Assembly (NCBI RefSeq): GCF_036227405.1
Contig: NZ_CP109473.1
Location: 744,001-808,000 of the forward strand
DNA: 64,000 nt
DNA from: Streptomyces sp. NBC_01460
Lineage (GTDB): Bacteria; Actinomycetota; Actinomycetes; Streptomycetales; Streptomycetaceae
Direction of reading: 5' to 3'
The translations under genes were made by a program, and so were the position numbers. Position 1 is the first letter of the stretch. Each line of letters begins with the position of its first letter. The notes beneath the pieces are model-generated. The model saw nothing but the letters and a program-made list of their open reading frames with translations. It had not been told where the DNA came from and ran no database searches. Below, piece by piece: positions 32,456 to 40,229 of this stretch.

Positions 32456-33286
32456 TTGAGCGAGAACCAGAATCTGCTCGCGGAACAGCGGCGCGCGCTC
32501 ATCCTCGACGATGTGCGCAAGCGCGGTGGGGTCAGGGTGAACGAGCTGACCCGCAAGCTGAGCGTCTCCGACATGACCATCCGCCGCGATCTGGACGCCT
32601 TGGCGCGCCAGGGCGTCATCGAGAAGGTGCACGGCGGAGCCGTCCCGGTCGTCGAGGCGAGCACGCACGAGCCCGGTTTCGAGGCCAAGTCGACGCTGGA
32701 GCTCAGCGCCAAGGAGGACATCGCCCGCACGGCCGCCGCGATGGTCGTGCCCGGCAGCGCCATCGCGCTCTCGGGCGGCACGACGACGTTCGCGCTGGCC
32801 CGGCATCTCCTCGAGGTGCCGGGGCTGACGGTCGTGACGAATTCGGGGCGGGTCGCCGACGTGTTCCACGGCGCGCAGCGTCCGACGTCGTCGGGCGGCG
32901 CGCGGGCCGGGGCCGCGACGGTGGTGCTGACCGGCGGTGTCCGTACGCCGTCGGACTCGCTCGTCGGCCCGGTCGCGGACCGCGCGATCGACTCGCTCCA
33001 CTTCGACGTCCTCTTCCTCGGGGTGCACGGCATCTCGGTCGAGGCCGGTCTCTCCACGCCGAATCTGGCGGAGGCCGAGACGAACCGGCGCCTCGTCCGG
33101 GCGGCCCGCCGGGTCGTCGTGGTCGCCGACCACACCAAGTGGGGCACCGTGGGGCTGAGTTCCTTCGCCACGCTCGACGAGGTGGACACCTTCGTGACGG
33201 ACGCCGGGCTTCCGGACGGCGCCCGGCAGGAGATCGAGGAACATCTGCCGGGCCTGGTGGTGGCGGGCCGGGCGTCGGACGAGTAG
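32456..33286 (+). CDS. DeoR/GlpR-family sugar-phosphate-responsive repressor
   Basis: The 276-residue regulator has a winged-helix at 1-60 (RRALILDDVRKRGGVRVNEL, LSVSDMTIRRDLDALARQGV, KVHGGAV) and a DeoRC sensor domain (IALSGGTTTFALARHL, VVTNSGRVADVF, DVLFLGVHGIS, VVVVADHTKWG). Such proteins respond to sugar phosphates. TTG 32456 is taken because it gives the family-typical start SENQNLLAEQRR; ATG 32393 is the alternative. No sugar genes are adjacent, so the target is unknown. Confidence 0.9.
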   Translation: MSENQNLLAEQRRALILDDVRKRGGVRVNELTRKLSVSDMTIRRDLDALARQGVIEKVHGGAVPVVEASTHEPGFEAKSTLELSAKEDIARTAAAMVVPGSAIALSGGTTTFALARHLLEVPGLTVVTNSGRVADVFHGAQRPTSSGGARAGAATVVLTGGVRTPSDSLVGPVADRAIDSLHFDVLFLGVHGISVEAGLSTPNLAEAETNRRLVRAARRVVVVADHTKWGTVGLSSFATLDEVDTFVTDAGLPDGARQEIEEHLPGLVVAGRASDE

Positions 33287-33353
33287 TCCGCCGCGCGCCG
33301 CCCGCGTGTTCCGTTCCCCGGCCCGCGGGCGCCGGACGTCCTAGGATCGGCCT

Positions 33354-33788
33354 GTGGCCGTATTCCGCATCGAGCGCTTCTCCCCCCTTCCCGCCGCCGA
33401 GGCGTGGCGACGGGTGACCGACTGGGACCGGCACGGCGGGACGGTTCCGTTCACCTCGGTCACCGTCACGACGGGCCTGCCCACCCGCACCGGTACGGTC
33501 TTCGTGGCCAGGACCGGTCTGGGGCCGCTGGGCTTCGACGATCCGATGGAAGTGGTGCGGTGGACCCCGCCCACCGCGGGCCGGGCGGGGCTGTGCGCGC
33601 TGGAGAAGCGGGGTTCGGTGGTGCGCGGCCGGGCGTCGATCGACGTCCGGCCGACCGATTCGGGTTCGCATGTCATCTGGGTCGAGGAGCTGCGGGTGCG
33701 GCTGCTGCCCCGCTGGGCCGATCCGCTGCTGGCCACCGCGGGCCGACGGGTCTTCTCCCGCGAGCTCGGCGTCCTGCTGGAGGACTGA
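33354..33788 (+). CDS. SRPBCC-fold (polyketide cyclase-like) small protein
   Basis: The 144-residue protein has an opening strand and helix FRIERFSPLPAAEAWRRVTDW, followed by curved strands (VTVTTGLPTRTGTVFVARTG, MEVVRWTPP) and a long C-terminal helix (ADPLLATAGRRVFSRELGVLL). This pattern is typical of SRPBCC/START-like ligand-binding proteins with no defined reaction. GTG 33354 begins at the conserved strand. It follows the DeoR gene by 67 nt on the same strand. Confidence 0.82.
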   Translation: MAVFRIERFSPLPAAEAWRRVTDWDRHGGTVPFTSVTVTTGLPTRTGTVFVARTGLGPLGFDDPMEVVRWTPPTAGRAGLCALEKRGSVVRGRASIDVRPTDSGSHVIWVEELRVRLLPRWADPLLATAGRRVFSRELGVLLED

Positions 33789-33849
33789 GGGAGCGCGGCA
33801 CGGCGGGCGGGTCTCGGACGTCCGCCCAGAAGGGGCGGCGGCCGGACGG

Positions 33850-35001
33850 GTGCGGTATCCCGGACTCATGGGTCACCGGCGAGGGCACGAGGGGACGCGG
33901 GACGGCACCCGGCCGGGCCCGGCGCTCCTCGTGGCGCCGTTCGCACTCATCGCCGTCGTGACCGTGATCGACATCAACGTGCCGCCCGAGGTGCACCTCG
34001 GGCCCTTTCTCGTGGCGGCACCGGCGCTCACCGCGTCGTTCGCCGGTCCCCGCATGACCGCCGTCGTCGGCGTGGTCGCGGTACTGGCCCAGGCCGCCGT
34101 GGCGCTGGCGCGCTCCAGCATCACCGACCTCAATCACATGTACCAGATCGTCGCCCTGTTCCTGATCTCGGCGATCGTGACGTTCTTCGCCCGCCTGCGG
34201 GAGCGCAACGCGGCGGAGATGGTGCAGTTGCGCACGGTGGCCGAGGCCGCCCAGCGCAGCGTTCTCCGCCCCCTGCCCGTGCGCAGCGGGCCCCTGCACC
34301 TCGCCTCGCTCTACCTGGCGGCCGAGGAGGGCGCGCAGCTGGGCGGCGACCTGTTCGCTGCGGCGCGGACGGCGGAGGGGACCCGCGTGATCATCGGGGA
34401 TGTCCGCGGCAAGGGCCTGGACGCCATCAGCGGCGCCGCCGGGGTCCTGGGCGCCTTCCGCGCACTGGCCCGCCAGGAGGGGCGTCTCCCAGCTCTCGTG
34501 ACACGGCTGGACACGAGCGTGGCCGCGCACCGGATCGACTCGCTGAACGAGAGTGGCGGGCGGTCCGACGACCCCGGGCTCGTCGAGGCCTTCGTCACCG
34601 CTGCCGTGCTGGACCTGCCGGACGCGGCTCCGGAGCTCCGGCTGGTCAGCTGTGGGCATCCGCCGCCCCTGCTGCTGCGGGCCGGCCGGGTGCACACGCT
34701 GGACGCCACGGAACCGGGCCCGCCCCTGGGGGTGGGGCCCCTGTCGGGGGCCCCACCCACCGAGGACAAGTTCGCCTTCCGGGCCGGTGACGTGCTGCTG
34801 CTGTACACCGACGGGGTCACCGAGGCGCGGGACCGCGCGGGGCGCTTCTACCCGCTGGCCGAGCGGGCGGCGTCATGGACCGGCCTGGGGCCGGAGCGGC
34901 TGCTGGAGGAGGCGTGCGCCGATCTCCTGCGGCACGCGGGGGGCCGCCTGGGCGACGACGCGGCCCTGGTCGCGGTGGAGAGGCTCCCGGACCCGGCCTG
35001 A
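33850..35001 (+). CDS. Membrane-anchored SpoIIE/PP2C phosphatase
   Basis: The 383-residue enzyme has four hydrophobic segments in the first 120 residues, a short linker with FFARLRERNAAEMVQLRTVAE, and a PP2C domain (about 150-380). Metal-binding motifs are LGGDLFAAARTAEG, IGDVRGKGLDAISG, LYTDGVTEARD and GDDAALVAVE. Such enzymes dephosphorylate STAS anti-anti-sigma factors or similar targets. GTG 33850 follows GGACGG; ATG 33868 is an alternative. No STAS gene is adjacent. Confidence 0.9.
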   Translation: MRYPGLMGHRRGHEGTRDGTRPGPALLVAPFALIAVVTVIDINVPPEVHLGPFLVAAPALTASFAGPRMTAVVGVVAVLAQAAVALARSSITDLNHMYQIVALFLISAIVTFFARLRERNAAEMVQLRTVAEAAQRSVLRPLPVRSGPLHLASLYLAAEEGAQLGGDLFAAARTAEGTRVIIGDVRGKGLDAISGAAGVLGAFRALARQEGRLPALVTRLDTSVAAHRIDSLNESGGRSDDPGLVEAFVTAAVLDLPDAAPELRLVSCGHPPPLLLRAGRVHTLDATEPGPPLGVGPLSGAPPTEDKFAFRAGDVLLLYTDGVTEARDRAGRFYPLAERAASWTGLGPERLLEEACADLLRHAGGRLGDDAALVAVERLPDPA

Positions 35002-35002
35002 T

Positions 35003-35031
35003 CCGCGCGCCGTCCCGGAGCCGGTGCGCGG
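35003..35031. terminator. Stem-loop between convergent phosphatase and PLP-enzyme genes
   Basis: Nine-base arms CCGCGCGCC and GGTGCGCGG, with one G-T pair and an 11-nt loop, fill most of the 36-nt gap between stops at 35001 and 35038. Confidence 0.5.
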
Positions 35032-35037
35032 GCCGTC

Positions 35038-36171
35038 TCAGGCGGGCCAGGTGCCGGTGGCCAGGAAGTGGTCGATCGTCTCGGTGTACGGCCGGATGTC
35101 CAGGCCCTGCGCGCGCAGCCAGTCGTCGGAGTAGTACTTGTCCAGGTAGCGGTCGCCCGGGTCGCAGAACAGCGTGACGACGCTTCCGGTGCTCCCCCTC
35201 CCGACCATCTCGGACACCAGCTTGAAGGCGCTCCACAGCCCGGTGCCGGTCGAGCCGCCCGCCTTCCGGCCGATGGAGCGCTCCAGCACCCGGACGGCGG
35301 CGACACTGGCCGCGTCGGGCACCTTCATCATCCGGTCGATGGCTCCGGGCACGAAGCTCGGCTCCATCCGGGGTCTGCCGATGCCTTCGATGCGGGAGCC
35401 GCAGTCGCTGGTCGCCTGCGGATCGTGCCGGGTCCACCCGTCGAAGAAGCAGGAGTTCTCCGGGTCGGGTACGCAGATCCGCGTGTCGTGCTGCATGTAG
35501 CGCACGTAGCGTCCGATGGTCGCGGAGGTGCCGCCGGTGCCCGCGGTGGCGACGATCCAGGCGGGCTCGGGATACCGCTCCAGCCTCAGCTGCTGGTAGA
35601 TGGACTCGGCGATGTTGTTGTTGCCCCGCCAGTCGGTGGCGCGCTCGGCGTAGGTGAACTGGTCCATGTAGTGCCCGCCGGTCTCGGCCGCGAGGGCCGC
35701 CGACTTTTCGTACAGCCGGCGGGAGTCGTCGACGAAATGGCACTGCCCGCCGTGGAATTCGATCAGACGGCACTTCTCGGGGCTGGTGGTCCGGGGCATC
35801 ACCGCGACGAACGGCACACCGATCAGCTTCGCGAAGTACGCCTCCGAGACGGCCGTCGAGCCGCTGGACGCCTCGATGACCGGCTTGCCGCGGCGGATCC
35901 AGCCGTTGCAGAGCCCGTAGAGGAAGAGCGAACGGGCCAGCCGGTGCTTGAGGCTGCCCGTGGGGTGCGTCGACTCGTCCTTGAGATAGAGGTCGATGCC
36001 CCAGTGCTCCGGCAGGGGGAAGCGCAGGAGATGGGTGTCCGCCGAACGGTTCGCGTCCGCCTGGACCTTGCGCACCGCCTCTTTCAGCCAGTCCCGGTAG
36101 ACAGGGTCGCTCCGGTCGATGTCCACGGTCTCCATGACGCCACCGCCGGGTGTGTGCTCACCGGTGTCCAT
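35038..36171 (-). CDS. PLP-dependent cysteine synthase/desulfhydrase family enzyme (Cds1-like)
   Basis: A 377-residue fold-type II PLP enzyme. The PLP Lys lies in [15 protein letters not shown] (about residue 74) and the phosphate loop is [19 protein letters not shown] second Gly-rich loop is [17 protein letters not shown], and [15 protein letters not shown] closes the fold. The sequence pattern matches my memory of mycobacterial Cds1 (Rv3684), an H2S-producing cysteine desulfhydrase, more than CysK or CysM. ATG 36171 has GAAGGAGAG upstream; ATG 36135 is possible. It is divergent from the small 36397 gene. Confidence 0.88.
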   Translation of the reverse strand: MDTGEHTPGGGVMETVDIDRSDPVYRDWLKEAVRKVQADANRSADTHLLRFPLPEHWGIDLYLKDESTHPTGSLKHRLARSLFLYGLCNGWIRRGKPVIEASSGSTAVSEAYFAKLIGVPFVAVMPRTTSPEKCRLIEFHGGQCHFVDDSRRLYEKSAALAAETGGHYMDQFTYAERATDWRGNNNIAESIYQQLRLERYPEPAWIVATAGTGGTSATIGRYVRYMQHDTRICVPDPENSCFFDGWTRHDPQATSDCGSRIEGIGRPRMEPSFVPGAIDRMMKVPDAASVAAVRVLERSIGRKAGGSTGTGLWSAFKLVSEMVGRGSTGSVVTLFCDPGDRYLDKYYSDDWLRAQGLDIRPYTETIDHFLATGTWPA

Positions 36172-36396
36172 CAGCGCTCTCCTTCGGGGATGACAGCGGT
36201 ACTCCGTGGGGCCCACGATATTCTCCCCACCTGCACAAACGTTCACTTTGACGATCCATAGCCCTCCCTTGGCCCAGGTGTCCCCGTCCTCCGCACCCGC
36301 GCGGTGCCGGCCGCGATCGGTCGTGACGGACCCTGGTGCAGGAACCCCGTCCGCGGGCAGACTTGCAGAAGCCGGTACAAGGGGGGCGAAGTAACC

Positions 36397-36759
36397 ATGG
36401 CCGAGACAGAGTTCAGCGCTGCGGATTTCGGCACGCCGGATTTCGGCACGGTGGAGTTCAGAGCGAGCGACGTCAGGATCCAGCGGTGGGCGAGGTCGCT
36501 GACCAGAGCCGGCCAAGTGATCGTCAAGGACGGCCGGATCGCCCTGCTCACGAGCAACGGCCGGGAGATCGCCAGCGCTCCGGTGACGGCGGTGAGCGCC
36601 GGAAGACCGTGGTTCCCGGCCGCCGACGCGGCGGTCGCCCGCATCAACGGGGTGCGGTACCGGCTGACCATGGGCCAGCGCAATCGCAGGCCCGGCGGAG
36701 CCGCCCCGGTGCGAAGATTCCTGGAGGCGCTGCGGAATGCCGCGGGACGGCACATCTGA
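36397..36759 (+). CDS. Small conserved hypothetical protein
   Basis: The 120-residue basic protein starts at ATG 36397 after AAGGGGGGCG. The N-terminus has a short repeat ([16 protein letters not shown]), then a strand-rich core with [23 protein letters not shown] and [19 protein letters not shown]. It could be a small PH-like or DNA-repair-type barrel, but I recognise no family. It lies 213 nt upstream of the HATPase gene on the same strand. Confidence 0.72.
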   Translation: MAETEFSAADFGTPDFGTVEFRASDVRIQRWARSLTRAGQVIVKDGRIALLTSNGREIASAPVTAVSAGRPWFPAADAAVARINGVRYRLTMGQRNRRPGGAAPVRRFLEALRNAAGRHI

Positions 36760-36972
36760 CGCTACGGTCCGGTGCGGACACCGCGAGTTGCGGACCCCAA
36801 CCCCCTGAGTCACGCTGGTCACACGTCACTGATGGTGCACCGGCGGTGACAGCGCAAGCCGCCTCGCCGGGAGCCACGCAGGGCGGACCACGCATGACCA
36901 GAAACAGCAGCCAGCCATCTGCTGGATCCGTTCCTTCGTCTTCTTCCGGACCTCATTCGGGGAGTCGCAGCC

Positions 36973-37497
36973 GTGATCAGCGAGCCAAGCAGGCACTGCG
37001 CGGTGGAGCTCCAGGCCCTGCCGTCGCGGATCGGTCAGGTCCGCAGAATCATCTCGGCGCAACTGCGCTACTGGCATCTCGATCCTCTGATCGACCATGC
37101 GGCGCTCGGCGTCACCGAACTGCTGACCAACGTCCACCGGCACGCACAGCCGGACAAATCATGCACCGTCGAGGTCGAGCTGCTGCTCGACCGGCTGACG
37201 GTCTCCGTCCACGACCACGACCCCCGGCTGCCGACCGTGTGCGACGCCGATTTCTCCGCCACCTCCGGGCGCGGGCTGGCGATGATCGCCGCGGTCAGCG
37301 AGAGCTGGGGCGTACGACCGAGCGACGACGCGGGAAAGGTCATCTGGTTCACCCTGCTCGCGCCGACGTTCACCACCGCCCTGCCCCCTCTCCCGGTGTA
37401 CGGGTCGACGACCGACGGCCCGTTCGGCTCGGACGTCGCGGGGTTCATGGAGACGACCGCGGCACGGACGCGGGTCCGGTCCGCCGTCGTCGGCTGA
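36973..37497 (+). CDS. Anti-sigma-type HATPase (RsbW-like serine kinase family)
   Basis: The 174-residue GHKL ATPase has VRRIISAQLRYWHLDPLI, the N-box GVTELLTNVHRHA, a G1-like region HDHDPRLPTV (not the usual DxGxG) and SGRGLAMIAAVSESWGV. Many streptomycete proteins of this type lack sigma partners nearby and are orphan regulators. GTG 36973 is the start. A C-terminal extension of about 40 residues (FTTALPPLPVYGSTTDG) is not part of the fold. It could act on STAS proteins elsewhere, including that of the stressosome operon, but this is only possible. Confidence 0.85.
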   Translation: MISEPSRHCAVELQALPSRIGQVRRIISAQLRYWHLDPLIDHAALGVTELLTNVHRHAQPDKSCTVEVELLLDRLTVSVHDHDPRLPTVCDADFSATSGRGLAMIAAVSESWGVRPSDDAGKVIWFTLLAPTFTTALPPLPVYGSTTDGPFGSDVAGFMETTAARTRVRSAVVG

Positions 37498-37515
37498 CCG
37501 GGCCCGCCCCGCACC

Positions 37516-37553
37516 ACGGACCGCGGCGATCCTCCTGGATCGCCGCGCTCCGT
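37516..37553. terminator. Strong bidirectional stem-loop
   Basis: Eleven perfect base pairs around a TCCT loop, extended by five further pairs after one mismatch. It lies between convergent genes ending at 37497 and 37589. Confidence 0.7.
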
Positions 37554-37588
37554 GCGCCGTGCGCCCGGTCCTCGGCCGGCGCACGCGG

Positions 37589-37882
37589 TCAGGACGGCAC
37601 GTCCTTGTAGCGGCCGTAGGGCTCGTCCAGGACGGAGAGCCTGCGCCAGTACTCGTCCTCGTCGATCTCCCCGGCGGCGAAGCGCCGGCCCAGGAGGCCG
37701 ATCGGCGAGTGCTCGCCCGCGGGACCGCCCTGCCGGAGGCCGTGCGGCTGCCACGGGCCGCGGCGTCCGCGCAGGACGGTCCGCCGCAGCAGTGTGACGA
37801 CGCCGATGACGACAGCGGCCCAGATGAGTGGGAGGAAGAGGATCCAGGGTCCGGGTCCTCCGGAGTTCGCCAGGGTGTCCAT
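37589..37882 (-). CDS. SHOCT-domain small membrane protein
   Basis: The 97-residue protein has one membrane helix (about 11-32; WILFLPLIWAAVVIGVVTLL), a basic linker and the short C-terminal SHOCT motif LLGRRFAAGEIDEDEYWRRL. SHOCT proteins often occur as short membrane proteins with unknown function in oligomerisation. ATG 37882 is a clear start. Confidence 0.85.
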   Translation of the reverse strand: MDTLANSGGPGPWILFLPLIWAAVVIGVVTLLRRTVLRGRRGPWQPHGLRQGGPAGEHSPIGLLGRRFAAGEIDEDEYWRRLSVLDEPYGRYKDVPS

Positions 37883-38050
37883 CTCGGTCAGCTCCTCGGT
37901 CAGGGGTTCAGCCGTGCGTTCCTGTCACCCACGAGCCTGTCTCCCCGAGGGGCCGTGCGCGTCGTACGGGTGGCGGCCGTCCCTGTACGGCGAGGAAAGT
38001 ACGCCGGGGCCCGTGGCCTGCTTCCGTGGATCCACCGAACGGCGTGGATT

Positions 38051-38072
38051 CTGTACCTACTGGTATGTACAG
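38051..38072. promoter_or_regulatory. Operator-like inverted repeat at the TetR promoter
   Basis: CTGTAC and GTACAG arms (with three more matching inner pairs and one mismatch) end 8 nt before ATG 38080. TATGTA (38064-38069) inside it could be the -10 of a nearly leaderless transcript. The position fits autoregulation by the TetR protein. Confidence 0.6.
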
Positions 38073-38079
38073 TGAGTTC

Positions 38080-38658
38080 ATGAGCACTCCGGAGAGGTTG
38101 ATCGAGGCCACCCAGGAGCTCCTGTGGGAGCGCGGTTACGTGGGCACCAGCCCCAAGGCGATCCAGCAGCGGGCGGGGGCCGGCCAGGGCAGCATGTACC
38201 ACCACTTCGCGGGCAAGCCCGATCTGGCGCTCGCCGCCGTGCTCCGCACGTCGGCCGAGATGCGGGAGACGGCGGCCCGGCTGCTGGACGGCCCGGGATC
38301 CGCCTACGAGCGGATCTCGGCCTACCTGCTGCGCGAGCGGGAGGTGCTGCGGGGCTGCCCGGTGGGCCGGCTGACGATGGATCCCGACGTGGTGGCGAGC
38401 GACGCGCTGCGGGCCCCGGTGGACGAGACCATCGGCTGGCTGCGGGGCCGTCTCGCCGAGATCCTCCAGGAAGGCCTGGACAGGGGGGAGTTCTCCCCCG
38501 GCATCGAGCCCCGGGAGGTCGCGGCCGCCGTCGTGGCGACGGTCCAGGGCGGCTATGTCCTGGCCCGCGCGTCCGGGTCGTCGGCCGCGTTCGACTCGGC
38601 CGTCCGGGGGCTGCTCTCCCTGCTCGCCCCGCAGATCACGTCGTCCCGTCAGGCCTGA
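38080..38658 (+). CDS. TetR-family regulator
   Basis: The 192-residue regulator has an N-terminal HTH (TPERLIEATQELLWERGY, TSPKAIQQRAGAGQGSMYHHF) followed by a ligand domain with LRGCPVGRLTMDPDVV. The sequence around CPVGRL recalls the YxaF/LmrA group of TetR proteins. ATG 38080 is preferred; ATG 38065 would lie inside the operator. It is the first gene of a three-gene operon with DUF4865 and a phosphotriesterase-like enzyme. Confidence 0.9.
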   Translation: MSTPERLIEATQELLWERGYVGTSPKAIQQRAGAGQGSMYHHFAGKPDLALAAVLRTSAEMRETAARLLDGPGSAYERISAYLLREREVLRGCPVGRLTMDPDVVASDALRAPVDETIGWLRGRLAEILQEGLDRGEFSPGIEPREVAAAVVATVQGGYVLARASGSSAAFDSAVRGLLSLLAPQITSSRQA

Positions 38659-38667
38659 GGAGTTCCG

Positions 38668-39252
38668 ATGTACGCCATGCAGTACGAGCTGACGCTGCCG
38701 GCCGACTACGACATGGAGATCATCCGCAGGCGGGTCGCGACCAGGGGCCACCTCCTCGACGACTTCCCCGGCCTGGGCCTCAAGGCCTATCTGATCCGCG
38801 AACGCGGTGAGACCTCTCCGGTGAACCAGTACGCCCCGCTCTACCTGTGGACGTCCGCCGAGGGCATGAACGCCTTCCTCTGGGGCCCCGGATTCCAGGG
38901 GATCGTCGACGACTTCGGCCGTCCCGAGGTGCAGCACTGGACCGGACTCCTCCACCTGGAGGGAGCGGCTCCGGAGGCACTCCCCCGCACCGCGCTCCGC
39001 CACCGCGAGCGGATACCGGACAGCGTGCGGCCCGCCACAGCGGTGGAGTCCGCGCTGGCGGAGAGCCGTCGGCTGGCCACGCTGTCCGGCGTCGTCGCCA
39101 CGGCGCTGGCCGTCGACCCCCTCCACTGGGAGCTGCTCCGCTTCACCCTCTGGGAGGGAGAGCCGCGGTCCGGGATCCCCGGCGACCGCTTCGAGGTGCT
39201 GCACCTCTCGGCACCGGAGCGTGACCTGCTCGGCCGGGGGAAGCAGTGGTGA
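38668..39252 (+). CDS. DUF4865 family protein
   Basis: The 194-residue protein begins MYAMQYELTLPADYDMEII, with RRRVATRGHLLDDFPGLGLK next, the recognisable start of DUF4865. WTSAEGMNAFLWGPGFQGIV and FGRPEVQHWT are typical of the family, which has a ferredoxin-like (monooxygenase-type) appearance and is often found beside TetR genes. It starts 9 nt after the regulator stop, with GAGGAG upstream. The function is unknown. Confidence 0.88.
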   Translation: MYAMQYELTLPADYDMEIIRRRVATRGHLLDDFPGLGLKAYLIRERGETSPVNQYAPLYLWTSAEGMNAFLWGPGFQGIVDDFGRPEVQHWTGLLHLEGAAPEALPRTALRHRERIPDSVRPATAVESALAESRRLATLSGVVATALAVDPLHWELLRFTLWEGEPRSGIPGDRFEVLHLSAPERDLLGRGKQW

Positions 39253-40139
39253 CCCGGGTCCGCACGGTCCTCGGGGACGTCCCTGCCGGGGAGCTCGGCG
39301 TCTGCGACGCGCACGACCACCTCTTCATCCGCACACCCTTGCTGCCCGGGCTGGAGCTGGACGACCTCGCAGAGGCCCGGGAGCGGCTGCGGGACTTCCG
39401 CGAGCTGGGCGGGACAGCCGTCGTCCAGTGGACTCCGTACGGCATGGGCCGGCGTACCGAGGAGCTGGTGGCCCTGTCACGGGAAGCCGGGGTGCGGGTC
39501 GTCGCCGCCACCGGACTGCACCAGGCGGCCCACTACGCACCCGAGTTGCTCGGCCGGATCATGCCGGTGCTGGAGGACCTGTTCGTCTCGGAGATCGCGG
39601 ACGGGATCGGCGCCACAGGGGTGCGGGCGGGCCTGATCAAGGTGGCCGGGGCGTTCCACGGCGTCGACGAGCATGCCAGGCGCACCATGACGGCTGCCGC
39701 CGGAGCGCATCACCGTACGGGCGCTCCGATCGCCGTCCACCTGGAACTGGGCACGGGTGCGCGGGACGTGCTGGATCTGCTGTGCGGGAAGCTGGGGGTG
39801 GAACCACGGCGGGTGGTCCTCGGGCACCTGGGCAGGTTCCCCGACGGCGTCGCTCAGCTCGACGCCGCGCGGGCGGGCGCGTTCCTGGCGTTCGACGGCC
39901 CCTCGCGGGCCCACCACGCGACGGACTGGCGACTGCCCGACCAACTGGCCGAACTCGCGGAGGCCGGGTTCGGCGGGCAGCTGCTGCTCGGCGGCGACAC
40001 CACGGTGCCCGGGACCCCGGGCATGCCGTACCTGCTGCGGCGGCTGCGCCCGCGGCTGGAGCGGTCGCTGGGCCAGGAACTGCTGGGTGCGGTGCTCGTG
40101 GAGAACCCGGCGCGGGCCTTCGCCCTGGCCACGGTCTGA
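39249..40139 (+). CDS. Phosphotriesterase-family metal hydrolase
   Basis: The 296-residue amidohydrolase-type TIM barrel has the metal ligands of the family: CDAHDHLF, Lys in LIKVAG (carbamylated in relatives), His in IAVHLELG, His in VVLGHLGR and a final Asp in LLGGDTT. Members are mostly lactonases or of unknown substrate rather than true phosphotriesterases. GTG 39249 overlaps the DUF4865 stop as GTGA; GTG 39246 is one codon earlier. It is the last gene of the TetR operon and followed by a 28-bp repeat array. Confidence 0.87.
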   Translation: MTRVRTVLGDVPAGELGVCDAHDHLFIRTPLLPGLELDDLAEARERLRDFRELGGTAVVQWTPYGMGRRTEELVALSREAGVRVVAATGLHQAAHYAPELLGRIMPVLEDLFVSEIADGIGATGVRAGLIKVAGAFHGVDEHARRTMTAAAGAHHRTGAPIAVHLELGTGARDVLDLLCGKLGVEPRRVVLGHLGRFPDGVAQLDAARAGAFLAFDGPSRAHHATDWRLPDQLAELAEAGFGGQLLLGGDTTVPGTPGMPYLLRRLRPRLERSLGQELLGAVLVENPARAFALATV

Positions 40140-40144
40140 GCGGT

Positions 40145-40228
40145 CCGGACGGCGCGGACGCGGGACCGGCACCCGGACGGCGCGGACAGGGGCCCGGCAC
40201 CCGGACGGCGCGGACGCGGGACCGGTCG
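40145..40228. repeat. Three tandem copies of a 28-bp unit between convergent genes
   Basis: Units start at 40145, 40173 and 40201. Each begins CCGGACGGCGCGGAC and the first two end CCGGCAC; the third diverges at its end. They fill nearly the whole space between the stops at 40139 and 40230. Confidence 0.88.
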
Positions 40229-40229
40229 G

